Below are positions 31,515 through 39,996 of a stretch of DNA of 64,000 nt, in pieces; the first letter of the stretch is position 1; every line of letters begins with the position of its first letter. The DNA is from SHAN690 sp023262195 (GTDB lineage: Bacteria > Bacteroidota > Bacteroidia > Flavobacteriales_G > Salibacteraceae): NCBI GenBank assembly GCA_038142005.1, contig JAYQJE010000001.1, positions 124,001 to 188,000 on the forward strand. Direction: 5' to 3'. Position numbers and translations under genes: made by a program. The notes beneath the pieces are model-generated. The model was not told the DNA's origin. It searched no databases and saw only the letters and a list, made by a program, of their open reading frames with translations.

Positions 31515-32180
31515 TTATGCATCCTTCTTTTCTTCATCGTCAGAATCGTCATCCAAGCTCTCTTTTTTTGATTCGGAAGTATCATCTTCAGTAGCATCAG
31601 CTACCACTTCTTTTACTTCTTCAACAGCTTCCTTAACATCTTCTACAACTGCCTCGGCAGTTTCAACAGCAGCTTCTGCCTTTTCTTTAACTCCTTCAAC
31701 CGCTTCAGTTGCTGCTGTAGCCTCTACTGCTTTTTCTTCAGACTTAGCCTTTGCGCCACCGCCTCTTCTAGACCTTCTTGTCTTTTTCGCAGAAGCAGCT
31801 TTCTTATCAGTAGTGTAAAGTTCATTGAAGTCAACAAGTTCAATGATGCACATTTCAGCTGAGTCACCTTGTCGGAAACCTGTCTTAATAATCCGCGTGT
31901 ATCCACCCGCACGATCAGCAACCTTGGGTGCTACCTCTCTGAAAAGTTCAGAAACTGCATGCTTATTCTGCAACTTTCTAAAGACCATTCTTCTTGAATG
32001 AGTGGTATCCGTCTTCGATTTAGTAATCAAAGGTTCTACATAACCTCGAAGTGCCTTTGCCTTCGCCACAGTAGTGCTTATGCGCTTGTGCTCGATAAGC
32101 GATGAAGCCATATTCGACATCATTGCATTTCGGTGCGCAGCAGTTCTACCAAGCTGGTTTATTTTATTCTGATTTCTCAT
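31515..32180 (-). CDS. rplQ: 50S ribosomal protein L17 with long acidic tail
   Basis: 221 aa against 127 in E. coli. Residues 1-115 are a normal L17 (QLGRTAAHRNAMMSNMASSL ... GYTRIIKTGFRQGDSAEM). The rest starts with a basic KKTRRSRRGGG patch and becomes a low-complexity A/E/V/K region ending in DDDSDDEEKKDA. Extended L17 tails occur in Bacteroidota; their role is unknown and they are presumably exposed at the ribosome surface near the exit tunnel. Last gene of the alpha operon, followed by a terminator. Confidence 0.97.
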   Translation of the reverse strand: MRNQNKINQLGRTAAHRNAMMSNMASSLIEHKRISTTVAKAKALRGYVEPLITKSKTDTTHSRRMVFRKLQNKHAVSELFREVAPKVADRAGGYTRIIKTGFRQGDSAEMCIIELVDFNELYTTDKKAASAKKTRRSRRGGGAKAKSEEKAVEATAATEAVEGVKEKAEAAVETAEAVVEDVKEAVEEVKEVVADATEDDTSESKKESLDDDSDDEEKKDA

Positions 32181-32201
32181 TGCTTAATTATTAAGCGACT
32201 T

Positions 32202-33191
32202 TTAGTCTTCGTTCAAATATTTCTTAACGTTCATTCCGAAATTCAAGCCCTTAACTTGAACTAGATCTTCTAATTCTGTAAGAGACTTCTTTCCGAAATT
32301 TCTAAACTTCAATAGGTCATTCTTTTCGAATGTTACAAGCTCACCTAAAGTTTCAACATCAGCAGCCTTTAGACAATTCAACGCTCTAACGCTCAAGTCC
32401 ATATCTACGAGCTTCGTCTTAAGTAACTGGCGCATGTGAAGGGTATTTTCATCCAACTCTTCCTCAGCCTTCTTTTCTACTTGATCAAGCGTAATTCTCT
32501 CATCTGAGAACAACATGAAGTGATGGATTAAGATTTTAGCTGCCTCTTTCAATGCATCTTTAGGATGAATTGAACCATCAGTATCAATATCGAAAATTAG
32601 CTTTTCATAGTCGGTCTTCTGCTCAACTCGATAGTTCTCTATGGTGTAGCGAACGTTTCTTATCGGGGTAAAAACTGCATCTAAAAAAATGGTTCCCAGC
32701 GCTGGGTTCGAAGTTTTATTCTCTTCAGATGGTACATAACCTCTGCCCTTACCAATAGTCATTTCAATATCAAGCGTTACTCCCTTATCCATGTGACAGA
32801 TCACATGGTCTGGATTTAAAACCTGAAAAGAACTTGTGAAGTTGCCAATGTCGCCTGCCTTGAAAACCTCTTGCCCCTTAACACTTATATGCACTTTCTC
32901 AGAGTCTTCCTCCTTTATTTGCTGCTTGAATCTCACTTCTTTAAGATTCAAAACGATTTCGGTGACATCCTCAATTACTCCTTTCACTGTGCTGAATTCG
33001 TGATCAACACCACTTATTTTGATTGATGTAATTGCAAAACCTTCTAGGGATGAAAGAAGGATTCTCCTTAACGCATTACCTATTGTAATGCCATAACCTG
33101 GTTCAAGAGGACGGAATTCAAATTGACCTTTGAAATCATCCGCTTGGAGCATGATTACTTTGTCAGGACGTTGAAAATCTAGTATTGCCAT
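32202..33191 (-). CDS. rpoA: RNA polymerase subunit alpha
   Basis: 329 aa, complete. The N-terminal dimerisation domain shows the LEPGYGITIGNALRRILLSS signature and GRGYVPSEEN; the C-terminal domain shows SVRALNCLKAADVETLGELV and FGKKSLTELEDLV, the helix-hairpin part that contacts promoter DNA and activators. It nucleates core polymerase assembly. It lies between rpsD and rplQ as in the classical alpha operon. Confidence 0.98.
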   Translation of the reverse strand: MAILDFQRPDKVIMLQADDFKGQFEFRPLEPGYGITIGNALRRILLSSLEGFAITSIKISGVDHEFSTVKGVIEDVTEIVLNLKEVRFKQQIKEEDSEKVHISVKGQEVFKAGDIGNFTSSFQVLNPDHVICHMDKGVTLDIEMTIGKGRGYVPSEENKTSNPALGTIFLDAVFTPIRNVRYTIENYRVEQKTDYEKLIFDIDTDGSIHPKDALKEAAKILIHHFMLFSDERITLDQVEKKAEEELDENTLHMRQLLKTKLVDMDLSVRALNCLKAADVETLGELVTFEKNDLLKFRNFGKKSLTELEDLVQVKGLNFGMNVKKYLNED

Positions 33192-33292
33192 AATTTCTAT
33201 TCTTCAGTTTTAATTGGAATAAAGTTTCTTCGTTCGCTAGGCTTGAAGAAGGGCTTAGAAACATTTCTGCTTCATTCCATGATTTGGTTTAA

Positions 33293-33901
33293 TTATTTCG
33301 AGTAAAGTTCAACGATGAGTTGCTCTCTGATATTTTCTGGTATTTGTTCACGAGTTGGAGCAGTAATGAATGTTCCATTCAATTCGTTTCTATCAAACTC
33401 CAACCATGGATAGCTGCTCACATTGCTATTCGCAACAGAGTTGGTAACTATCTCAAGTGACTTTGACTTCTCGCGCACCGCCACTTTATCACCAGGTCGC
33501 AGCTGATACGAAGGAATATTGACAACATCACCATTCACCGTGATGTGCCGGTGGCCAACAAGCTGACGGGCACCTCTTCGAGTTGGTGCAATACCCATTC
33601 TAAACACTGTGTTATCCAATCGGGACTCACAAAGTGTCAAGAGCATTTCACCAGTAATTCCCTTTCTTCTGTTCGCTTCCTTAAAAAGGTTAGAGAACTG
33701 ACGCTCGAGAATACCATAAGTGTACTTTGCCTTCTGCTTCTCTTGAAGCTGAATCGCGTATTCACTTTGCTTGTTTCTTCGTTTGTTTGGACCGTGCTGC
33801 CCAGGACCGTAATTTTTACGTTCTAGTGCCTTGTCTGGGCCAAAGATTGGGTCGCGAAACTTTCTCGCTATCTTGGATTTTGGGCCTCTGTATCTTGCCA
33901 T
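33293..33901 (-). CDS. rpsD: 30S ribosomal protein S4
   Basis: 202 aa. ARYRGPKSKIARKF at the start and the S4 RNA-binding domain ESRLDNTVFRMGIAPTRRGARQL / HRHITVNGDVVNIPSY. The zinc-binding cysteine cluster found in some S4 proteins is absent from the N-terminus. It is a primary 16S rRNA binder and, in E. coli, autoregulates the alpha operon. About 100 bases separate it from rpoA, the widest gap within this operon; I see nothing convincing in that gap. Confidence 0.98.
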   Translation of the reverse strand: MARYRGPKSKIARKFRDPIFGPDKALERKNYGPGQHGPNKRRNKQSEYAIQLQEKQKAKYTYGILERQFSNLFKEANRRKGITGEMLLTLCESRLDNTVFRMGIAPTRRGARQLVGHRHITVNGDVVNIPSYQLRPGDKVAVREKSKSLEIVTNSVANSNVSSYPWLEFDRNELNGTFITAPTREQIPENIREQLIVELYSK

Positions 33902-33920
33902 TTCCTTGTCTTATCTAAAA

Positions 33921-34304
33921 TTAAACTCTTCTACGTTTCGATGGGCGGCAACCGTTGTGTGGCATCGGTGTAACATCCATAATCTCGCTCACTTCAATTC
34001 CTGAATTAGCAAGGCTACGAATAGCACTCTCCCTTCCAGATCCCGGGCCCTTCACGAAAACCTTTACCTTTCGCAAACCAGCATCGTGCGCCACTTTTGC
34101 ACAATCCGCTGCTGCCATTTGCGCAGCGTAAGGTGTGTTTTTCTTTGAGCCTCTAAAACCCATTTTACCTGCTGATGACCAAGAGATCACATCTCCATTC
34201 ACGTTTGTCAACGATATAATGATATTGTTGAAAGATGCGTGAATATGGGCTTGGCCCACTGCATCAACTTTTACTTTCTTCTTCTTTGTCTGAGTCTTCG
34301 CCAT
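33921..34304 (-). CDS. rpsK: 30S ribosomal protein S11
   Basis: 127 aa. Typical S11 core: AHIHASFNNIIISLTNVNGD, SAGKMGFRGSKKNTPYAAQ, VKGPGSGRESAIRSLA and the C-terminal DVTPMPHNGCRPSKRRRV. It forms part of the 30S platform near the mRNA exit. It lies between rpsM and rpsD with gaps of about 20 bases, in one transcription unit. Confidence 0.98.
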   Translation of the reverse strand: MAKTQTKKKKVKVDAVGQAHIHASFNNIIISLTNVNGDVISWSSAGKMGFRGSKKNTPYAAQMAAADCAKVAHDAGLRKVKVFVKGPGSGRESAIRSLANSGIEVSEIMDVTPMPHNGCRPSKRRRV

Positions 34305-34328
34305 GGAAAACGTATTGTTAGTTAACTA

Positions 34329-34706
34329 TTATTTAGTTGCTTTCTTCTTGTTGGCAACTGTCTTTCTTCTTCCTTTTCTAGTGCGGCTATTGTTTTTAGT
34401 GCGCTGCCCACGTAACGGTAATCCCGATCTGTGTCTTACACCTCTATAGCATCCGATATCCATCATGCGCTTGATGTTGAGCTGAACCTCTGATCTCAAA
34501 GCACCTTCTGTCTTAAAGTTGTCATTAATGTACTGACGAATCGCTGCCAATTCATCATCATTCCACTCTTCAACTTTCTTATCAAGTGAAACATTTGCTG
34601 AAGTCAAGATTTCTTGCGCACGTGATCTCCCTATTCCGTAGATATAGGTCAAGCCTATTTCTCCGCGCTTATTTCTTGGTAAGTCTATTCCTGCTATACG
34701 AGCCAT
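34329..34706 (-). CDS. rpsM: 30S ribosomal protein S13
   Basis: 125 aa. Starts ARIAGIDLPRNKRGEIGLTYIYGIGRS (seen in parts) with the helix-two-turn-helix region and the basic C-terminus RHRSGLPLRGQRTKNNSRTR. It sits in the 30S head and contacts the P-site tRNA and 50S bridge B1. It directly follows rpmJ, the standard order rpmJ-rpsM-rpsK-rpsD-rpoA-rplQ. Confidence 0.98.
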   Translation of the reverse strand: MARIAGIDLPRNKRGEIGLTYIYGIGRSRAQEILTSANVSLDKKVEEWNDDELAAIRQYINDNFKTEGALRSEVQLNIKRMMDIGCYRGVRHRSGLPLRGQRTKNNSRTRKGRRKTVANKKKATK

Positions 34707-34717
34707 AATCTGCGGTT

Positions 34718-34834
34718 TTAACCCTGTCTTTGTTTGTGTTTTGGATTCTTTTTATTGATCACGTAAACGCGTCCTTTGCGCTTCACAATTTTATCGTCTG
34801 CTGATCTCTTCTTTACGGATGCTCTGGTCTTCAT
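34718..34834 (-). CDS. rpmJ: 50S ribosomal protein L36, cysteine-free type
   Basis: 38 aa, found by reading the minus strand between infA and rpsM. The sequence MKTRASVKKRSADDKIVKRK then GRVYVINKKNPKHKQRQG matches L36 throughout. None of the three cysteines of the zinc-binding form remains; the place where many Bacteroidota keep one Cys (SADCK) is SADDK. The protein stabilises the 23S rRNA fold near helix 89. Seven bases separate its start from the infA stop. Confidence 0.95.
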   Translation of the reverse strand: MKTRASVKKRSADDKIVKRKGRVYVINKKNPKHKQRQG

Positions 34835-34841
34835 GGTTCCG

Positions 34842-35060
34842 TTATTTATATCTATAAGTTATTCTACCTTTTGTCAAGTCATAAGGGGACATTTCTACCT
34901 TAACCTTATCACCGGGCAATATTTTGATGTAGTGCATGCGCATCTTACCTGAAATATGAGCCGTAATTACATGCCCATTTTCAAGTTCCACTCTAAACAT
35001 TGCGTTTGACAATGCTTCAGTGATTGTTCCGTCTTGTTCTATCGATGCTTGTTTTGCCAT
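34842..35060 (-). CDS. infA: Translation initiation factor IF-1
   Basis: 72 aa, exactly the family length. OB-fold sequence: AKQASIEQDGTITEALSNAM, FRVELENGHVITAHISGKMR and ILPGDKVKVEMSPYDLTKGRI. It binds the 30S A site during initiation. It lies between map and rpmJ, the normal spc/alpha junction. Confidence 0.98.
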   Translation of the reverse strand: MAKQASIEQDGTITEALSNAMFRVELENGHVITAHISGKMRMHYIKILPGDKVKVEMSPYDLTKGRITYRYK

Positions 35061-35065
35061 CTATA

Positions 35066-35845
35066 TTATGCTACTACTTTTAATTTTTCTTCTACAAATT
35101 CAAATGTCGAAAGCACTTCAGCTTTGCCATTTCGAACTACAAGTGTGTGTTCATAATGAGCCGATGGCTTTCTATCCGCAGTAATAATGGTCCATCCATC
35201 ATTCAACTGCTTTATTTCTTTAGTTCCAAGGTTAATCATCGGTTCTATCGCTATGACTAGTCCCTCACTTAGTTTGGCTCCTCTACCTCTTCTACCAAAA
35301 TTTGGCACCTCGGGTGGTTCGTGCAAATTCTTACCAAGACCATGACCGCATAATTCCCTGACTATACCGTAGCCATGTTTTTCAGCCTCCTGCTGCACTG
35401 CGAAACCAATGTCACCTACCCTATTCCCTGCTACTGCTTGTTCTATTCCTTTTTGCAAGCAAATCTTGGTAACATCCAATAGCTTTGAGACTTCCTCAGA
35501 TACTTCGCCTACGGCAAACGTGTATGCCGAATCACCATAGTATCCATTTTTCAATACACCACAATCAACAGACAGAATATCCCCCTCTACGAGTGGTTTT
35601 GAGTTAGGAATCCCGTGAACCACAGCTTCATTTTTAGAAATACACAAGCTATTTGGGAATCCGTTAAAATTCAGAAACCCCGGAACAGCTCCATGATCCG
35701 AAATGAACTCATAAGCCCGCTTGTCTAATTCTAACGGGGTTATCCCCGGTCGAATCATTGAAGCAACCTCTCCTAAAGTTTTTCCAACAAGTAAAGAACT
35801 CTCCCTAACAAGGGCTATTTCCTCTTCGCTTTTCACCTTCAACAT
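35066..35845 (-). CDS. map: Methionine aminopeptidase, type I
   Basis: 259 aa. Metal-binding residues are visible in DCGVLKNGYYGDSAYTF (two Asp), ELCGHGLGKNLHEPPEVPNFG (His), VIAIEPMINLG (Glu) and the final AHYEHTLVV (Glu). No N-terminal zinc-finger extension. It removes the initiator Met from nascent proteins. Located between secY and infA. Confidence 0.98.
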   Translation of the reverse strand: MLKVKSEEEIALVRESSLLVGKTLGEVASMIRPGITPLELDKRAYEFISDHGAVPGFLNFNGFPNSLCISKNEAVVHGIPNSKPLVEGDILSVDCGVLKNGYYGDSAYTFAVGEVSEEVSKLLDVTKICLQKGIEQAVAGNRVGDIGFAVQQEAEKHGYGIVRELCGHGLGKNLHEPPEVPNFGRRGRGAKLSEGLVIAIEPMINLGTKEIKQLNDGWTIITADRKPSAHYEHTLVVRNGKAEVLSTFEFVEEKLKVVA

Positions 35846-35859
35846 AGCTCTCCTTCACA

Positions 35860-37203
35860 TTATCCAGCCATTCCTCCGAATGCCGAATTTGATCTACCTT
35901 TTATTTTTCCAGATTTCATTAATCCGTCATAATGTCTCATTAATAGATGACTTTCAATTTGCTGAAGCGTATCTAAAATCACCCCTACCATAATTAACAA
36001 TGATGTGCCTCCAAAGAATAATGCAAAACCTTGCGAAACACCTGCAATCATGGCAAAGGCTGGAAGAATCGCTACAATCCCCAAGAAAACAGATCCAGGG
36101 AGCGTAATTCTTGAAAGAATATTATCGAGAAATTCACTGGTTTTTCTACCTGGTTTTACCCCAGGGATAAAGCCACCATTTCGCTTTAAATCTTCAGCCA
36201 TCTGATTAGGATTCACCGTTATGGCCGTGTAGAAATAAGTGAACGCGATAATTAATACGAAAGTCAAGAAGTTATACCAGAAGCCAGTTGGGTTACCCAC
36301 TGCTGCGGCAATTCCTGTCGTAGCATCAGAGCTCCATAGTCCAGCAAGTGTCATTGGAAGAAACATTAATGCCTGAGCAAAAATGATTGGCATAACGCCT
36401 GCTGCATTTACCTTAAGTGGAATATACTGTCTCACCCCGCCATACTGCTTATTACCAACAACCTTCTTCGCAAAATTCACAGGAATTCTTCTAGTTCCTT
36501 GGACAAGCGCCACAGTGGCAATTGTAACTAGAAGTAAAAAGACCAACTCTATTAACAACATAACGAACCCACCACCAGACATACGAGCGGTCGCCTCAAA
36601 AGCGAATGCACTTGGAAGCTGAGCGATAATTCCAATCATGATGATCATAGAAATACCATTTCCTATTCCCTTTTCTGTAATTCTTTCACCTAACCACATG
36701 ACAAATACGGTGCCCGTAACTAGCAAGAGAATAGTACTTAAACCCCAGAAGGATAGAAGACTTCCATCACCCCCAACTACCGCCTGAGCAGGAATTTGAG
36801 AAGTTATATAACTTGGTGCTTGCACTAGAGTAATGGCGATGGTTAATAATCTTGTCCATTGGTTTAACCGCTTTCTACCACTCTCGCCCTCTCTCTGCAT
36901 TTTCTGAATGGCAGGAACAGCAATTCCCATCAATTGCATTACAATTGACGCGGAGATGTAAGGCATAATGCCCAGTGCAAATATTGATGCCCGACTGAAT
37001 GCTCCTCCAGCGAAAATGTTTAGAAGTGCAGCAAGACCTTGACCTCCAGAATTCAATTCATTCAATATTCCTGGATCAACTCCTGGAAGCACAACAAACG
37101 AACCTAATCTGTAGATTAATAGGAGACCTAACGTATTGATAATACGCACCCTCAGATCTTCAATCTTCCAAATATTCTGTATGGTCTCTATAAATCTCTT
37201 CAT
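35860..37203 (-). CDS. secY: Protein translocase subunit SecY
   Basis: 447 aa with about ten membrane helices. Characteristic segments are RLGSFVVLPGVDP, the plug/lateral gate region FALGIMPYISASIVMQLM, the cytoplasmic loop GESGRKRLNQWTRLLTI, GTVFVMWLGERITEKGIGNGISMII and GFIPGVKPGRKTSEFLDNIL. It forms the Sec channel in the inner membrane. It follows rplO with a two-base gap. Confidence 0.98.
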   Translation of the reverse strand: MKRFIETIQNIWKIEDLRVRIINTLGLLLIYRLGSFVVLPGVDPGILNELNSGGQGLAALLNIFAGGAFSRASIFALGIMPYISASIVMQLMGIAVPAIQKMQREGESGRKRLNQWTRLLTIAITLVQAPSYITSQIPAQAVVGGDGSLLSFWGLSTILLLVTGTVFVMWLGERITEKGIGNGISMIIMIGIIAQLPSAFAFEATARMSGGGFVMLLIELVFLLLVTIATVALVQGTRRIPVNFAKKVVGNKQYGGVRQYIPLKVNAAGVMPIIFAQALMFLPMTLAGLWSSDATTGIAAAVGNPTGFWYNFLTFVLIIAFTYFYTAITVNPNQMAEDLKRNGGFIPGVKPGRKTSEFLDNILSRITLPGSVFLGIVAILPAFAMIAGVSQGFALFFGGTSLLIMVGVILDTLQQIESHLLMRHYDGLMKSGKIKGRSNSAFGGMAG

Positions 37204-37205
37204 TA

Positions 37206-37655
37206 TTATTCAATGATCGTGGCAGATCCACCTTTTGCTTCAATTGCTTCCTTTGCCGATTTAGAAAAAGCATGAGCAGTTACTGTCACTTTTGAAGTTA
37301 ATTCTCCTCTACCTAAAATCTTAACTAAGTCTTTCTTGCCTACCACAGAATGCTCTCTCAAAAACTCGGGAGTGATATCTGTAGCTTTATAGGTCTCTGC
37401 TAAAGTTTGCAGGGTATCAAGATTAACTCCGGAATAAGCCACTCTGTTTGGATTCTTAAATCCAAACTTTGGCACTCTTCTCTGCAGTGGCATTTGACCT
37501 CCTTCGAAACCAACCTTCTTAGAGTATCCGCTTCGAGATTTGGCTCCTTTGTGACCTCGTGAGGCTGTTCCACCGGATCCTGATCCTTCGCCTCTTCCGA
37601 GTCGTTTATTTGTTTTTACCGAGCCCTTAGCTGGTTGTAAGTTGCTTAAATCCAT
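37206..37655 (-). CDS. rplO: 50S ribosomal protein L15
   Basis: 149 aa. The Gly/Lys/Arg-rich N-terminal extension that penetrates 23S rRNA (KRLGRGEGSGSGGTASRGHKG) and GGQMPLQRRVPKFGFKN are typical, with the globular C-terminus FSKSAKEAIEAKGGSATIIE. It is a late assembly protein of the large subunit. It lies between rpmD and secY. Confidence 0.98.
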   Translation of the reverse strand: MDLSNLQPAKGSVKTNKRLGRGEGSGSGGTASRGHKGAKSRSGYSKKVGFEGGQMPLQRRVPKFGFKNPNRVAYSGVNLDTLQTLAETYKATDITPEFLREHSVVGKKDLVKILGRGELTSKVTVTAHAFSKSAKEAIEAKGGSATIIE

Positions 37656-37663
37656 TTCCTTGA

Positions 37664-37846
37664 TTACTTAATGTCTTCAACTGTAATTAAGTGCTTCACC
37701 TTGTCAACCATTCCAAGAATCTGAGGCGTTGCTTCTTTCTCAACCGACTGATTGATTTTGTTAAGACCGAGCGCTATAAGTGTTGCCTTTTGACGCTGTG
37801 ATCGGTTTATAGCCGATCTAACTTTGGTTATTTTAATCTTTGACAT
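37664..37846 (-). CDS. rpmD: 50S ribosomal protein L30
   Basis: 60 aa, the usual size. SKIKITKVRSAINRSQRQKATLIALGLNKI fits the L30 ferredoxin-like fold (only parts quoted), and it ends VKHLITVEDIK. It is a small peripheral protein of the 50S subunit. It follows rpsE with a gap of six bases. Confidence 0.97.
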   Translation of the reverse strand: MSKIKITKVRSAINRSQRQKATLIALGLNKINQSVEKEATPQILGMVDKVKHLITVEDIK

Positions 37847-37852
37847 GACTGA

Positions 37853-38371
37853 TTATCCGTTATAAACTACATCAAGTGAAACTCCTCTTTGACGAGCAAT
37901 CGTTGCAGCATCTCTCATTTTAGTGAGCGCCTCAATTGTAGACTTAACCACGTTTGCTGGGTTTGATGAACCTTTGGACTTTGCAAGTACATCGGTAATT
38001 CCCACACTCTCTAGCACAGCACGCATCGCTCCACCGGCTATTACACCCGTACCGTTTGCAGCAGGCTTAAGAAAGATGTGTGCACCACCAAAGCGGCCTT
38101 CCTGTTCGTGAGGAACAGTACCATGAATGATGGGAACTTTAATTAAGTTCTTTTTCGCGTCATCAATCGCCTTTTCAATGGCGCTGGTTGCTTCTTTAGC
38201 TTTTCCTAAACCGTGTCCAACAACACCATTCTCATTTCCAACAACCACCACAGCTGAGAACCCAAAGGCTCTACCTCCCTTGGTCACCTTGGTAACTCTT
38301 CTGACTTCTACCAGACGGTCCTTGAGCTCGATTTCGCTCGACTTGACTCTTTTAATGTTTTCGCTTGCCAT
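37853..38371 (-). CDS. rpsE: 30S ribosomal protein S5
   Basis: 172 aa. N-terminal double-stranded RNA-binding-like domain with DRLVEVRRVTKVTKGGRAFG and NGVVGHGLGKAKEATSAIEK; C-terminal domain with FLKPAANGTGVIAGGAMRAVLE and KSKGSSNPANVVKSTIEAL. It supports translational accuracy and mRNA unwinding at the entry site. Between rplR and rpmD. Confidence 0.98.
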   Translation of the reverse strand: MASENIKRVKSSEIELKDRLVEVRRVTKVTKGGRAFGFSAVVVVGNENGVVGHGLGKAKEATSAIEKAIDDAKKNLIKVPIIHGTVPHEQEGRFGGAHIFLKPAANGTGVIAGGAMRAVLESVGITDVLAKSKGSSNPANVVKSTIEALTKMRDAATIARQRGVSLDVVYNG

Positions 38372-38378
38372 GTTCTTG

Positions 38379-38732
38379 TTAGAATTTTAATCCATTTTCA
38401 CGAGCTGCATCTGCTAATGCCTTAACTCTTCCGTGATATAAGTAACCCCCGCGATCAAAAACTACTGTATCAATCTTTGCGGCCTTAGCTATTTCTGCAA
38501 TTTTCTTTCCCACTACCGCGGCTTGATCCGTTTTAGAACCTCCATGAGCTGCTTTATCGCCAAGTGAAGTAGCTGAGCCAAGAGTTTTTCCGTTTAGGTC
38601 ATCAATCAATTGAGCATAAATCTCCTTATTACTGCGAAAAACAGACAATCGTGGTTTCGCAGCACTTCCGGTAACGGTTTTCCGTATCCTTTTCTGAATG
38701 CGCGCTCTGCGCTGTGTTTTAGTTAATGCCAT
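38379..38732 (-). CDS. rplR: 50S ribosomal protein L18
   Basis: 117 aa, identical in length to the E. coli protein. RRARIQKRIRKTVTGSAAKPRLSVFRSNKEIYAQ (partly quoted) and FDRGGYLYHGRVKALADAARENGLKF are family hallmarks. It binds 5S rRNA with L5 and L25. It follows rplF and precedes rpsE with a seven-base gap. Confidence 0.98.
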   Translation of the reverse strand: MALTKTQRRARIQKRIRKTVTGSAAKPRLSVFRSNKEIYAQLIDDLNGKTLGSATSLGDKAAHGGSKTDQAAVVGKKIAEIAKAAKIDTVVFDRGGYLYHGRVKALADAARENGLKF

Positions 38733-38737
38733 TTTAC

Positions 38738-39291
38738 TTATGCTTTAGCAGCTGATTTACCAGCTTTTCTTCTAATCTGTTCTCCAACGAATCGGATTCC
38801 CTTGCCTTTATATGGCTCTGGTTTACGCAGTGACCTGATTTTCGCAGCTACCGCACCAATAAGTTGCTTATCATGTGATGTAAGCGTCACAATAGGATTC
38901 TTACCTCTTTCTTGCTCAGCAGTTGCCTTAACCTCAGGTGGTAATTCAAATACCACATTATGAGAATACCCTAGGGCAAGTTCTAATTTTGTCCTTGTAC
39001 CGCAGCTCTATATCCCACACCTACGAGTTCCTGCTTTATTTCATAACCCTTTGAAACTCCCTCAATCATATTATTGATAAGGGCTCTATACAAACCATGC
39101 TTTGATCGGTGATCTTTATGGTCTGATTCTCTTGTAAAGTTGATATTACCATCATCAATGCTCATTGATATGCATGTATCAATGGTTTGAGTCAACTCTC
39201 CTTTCGGACCTTTAACGTGGACCAAACCATCATTCATGGTAACCTCAACGCCAGAGGGTATTGAAATTGTTGCTAATCCTATTCTAGACAT
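38738..39291 (-). CDS. rplF: 50S ribosomal protein L6 (one frameshift)
   Basis: About 184 aa when joined. The N-terminal half reads IGLATISIPSGVEVTMNDG ... GLYRALINNMIEGVSKGYE; the C-terminal half has ELPPEVKATAEQ, SHDKQLIGAVAAKIR and RKPEPYKGKGIRFVGEQIRRKAGK. The frame breaks at the T4 run 38987-38990; one more base gives AVQGQKLELALGYSHNVVFE, as in the family. L6 is essential and single-copy, so the break is almost certainly a sequence error. It supports the factor-binding region of the 50S subunit. Confidence 0.96.
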
Positions 39292-39309
39292 AACTTAATC
39301 TATTCTCTT

Positions 39310-39711
39310 TTAATAAACGTAGCACAATACTTCACCGCCAATATTCTGATCTCTCGCTTCTTTATCGCTCATCACACCTTTTGATGTGCTAAGGATAGCG
39401 ATTCCAAGACCATTAAGAACTCTAGGTAGCTCACCTGCACCTCTATACTTTCTTAATCCTGGCTTACTGATGCGCTTTAAATTTCTAATTGCCGCAGACT
39501 TAGTCAGCTTGTCATATTTAAGCGCAATTTTTATGTTGCCTTGATGACCTACATCTTCAAACTTGTAACTCAAGATGTAACCTTTTTCAAAAAGGATTTT
39601 GGTGATTTCCTTCTTCACTCCAGAAGCTGGAATATCAACTACGCGATGGTTAGCGCGCATCGCATTTCTCAATCTTGTGAGGTAATCTGCTATTGGATCT
39701 GTTACTGCCAT
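39310..39711 (-). CDS. rpsH: 30S ribosomal protein S8
   Basis: 133 aa. DPIADYLTRLRNAMRANHRVVDIPASGVK at the start (partly quoted) and the C-terminal RNA-binding segment RVLNGLGIAILSTSKGVMSDKEA with GGEVLCYVY. It binds the central domain of 16S rRNA and represses the spc operon in E. coli. Between rpsN and rplF. Confidence 0.98.
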   Translation of the reverse strand: MAVTDPIADYLTRLRNAMRANHRVVDIPASGVKKEITKILFEKGYILSYKFEDVGHQGNIKIALKYDKLTKSAAIRNLKRISKPGLRKYRGAGELPRVLNGLGIAILSTSKGVMSDKEARDQNIGGEVLCYVY

Positions 39712-39723
39712 TTTATATTCTTT

Positions 39724-39993
39724 TTACCAGCTTGCTTTAGAAACACCTGGGATCAAACCTTTATTAGCCATTTCTCTGAAAGTCACTCTAGAAATTCCAA
39801 ACTGTCTCATGTAGCCTCTTGGTCGCCCGGTAAGCTTACATCGGTTGTGCATGCGCACTGGCGAAGAGTTTTTTGGAAGCTTTTGCAATTCTTCCCATCT
39901 ACCTTCTGCCTTAAGTTGTTCACGTTTCTCAGCGTAACGCTCTACCATCTTGGCGCGCTTTCGCTCTCGTGCTTTCATTGATTCTTTTGCCAT
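39724..39993 (-). CDS. rpsN: 30S ribosomal protein S14, zinc-independent type
   Basis: 89 aa, the longer type without the CxxC-CxxC zinc finger. It has KARERKRAKMVERYAEKREQLK and the conserved C-terminus RCKLTGRPRGYMRQFGISRVTFREMANKG with only one cysteine. It assembles into the 30S head. It lies three bases after rplE and before rpsH. Confidence 0.97.
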   Translation of the reverse strand: MAKESMKARERKRAKMVERYAEKREQLKAEGRWEELQKLPKNSSPVRMHNRCKLTGRPRGYMRQFGISRVTFREMANKGLIPGVSKASW

Positions 39994-39996
39994 CTC

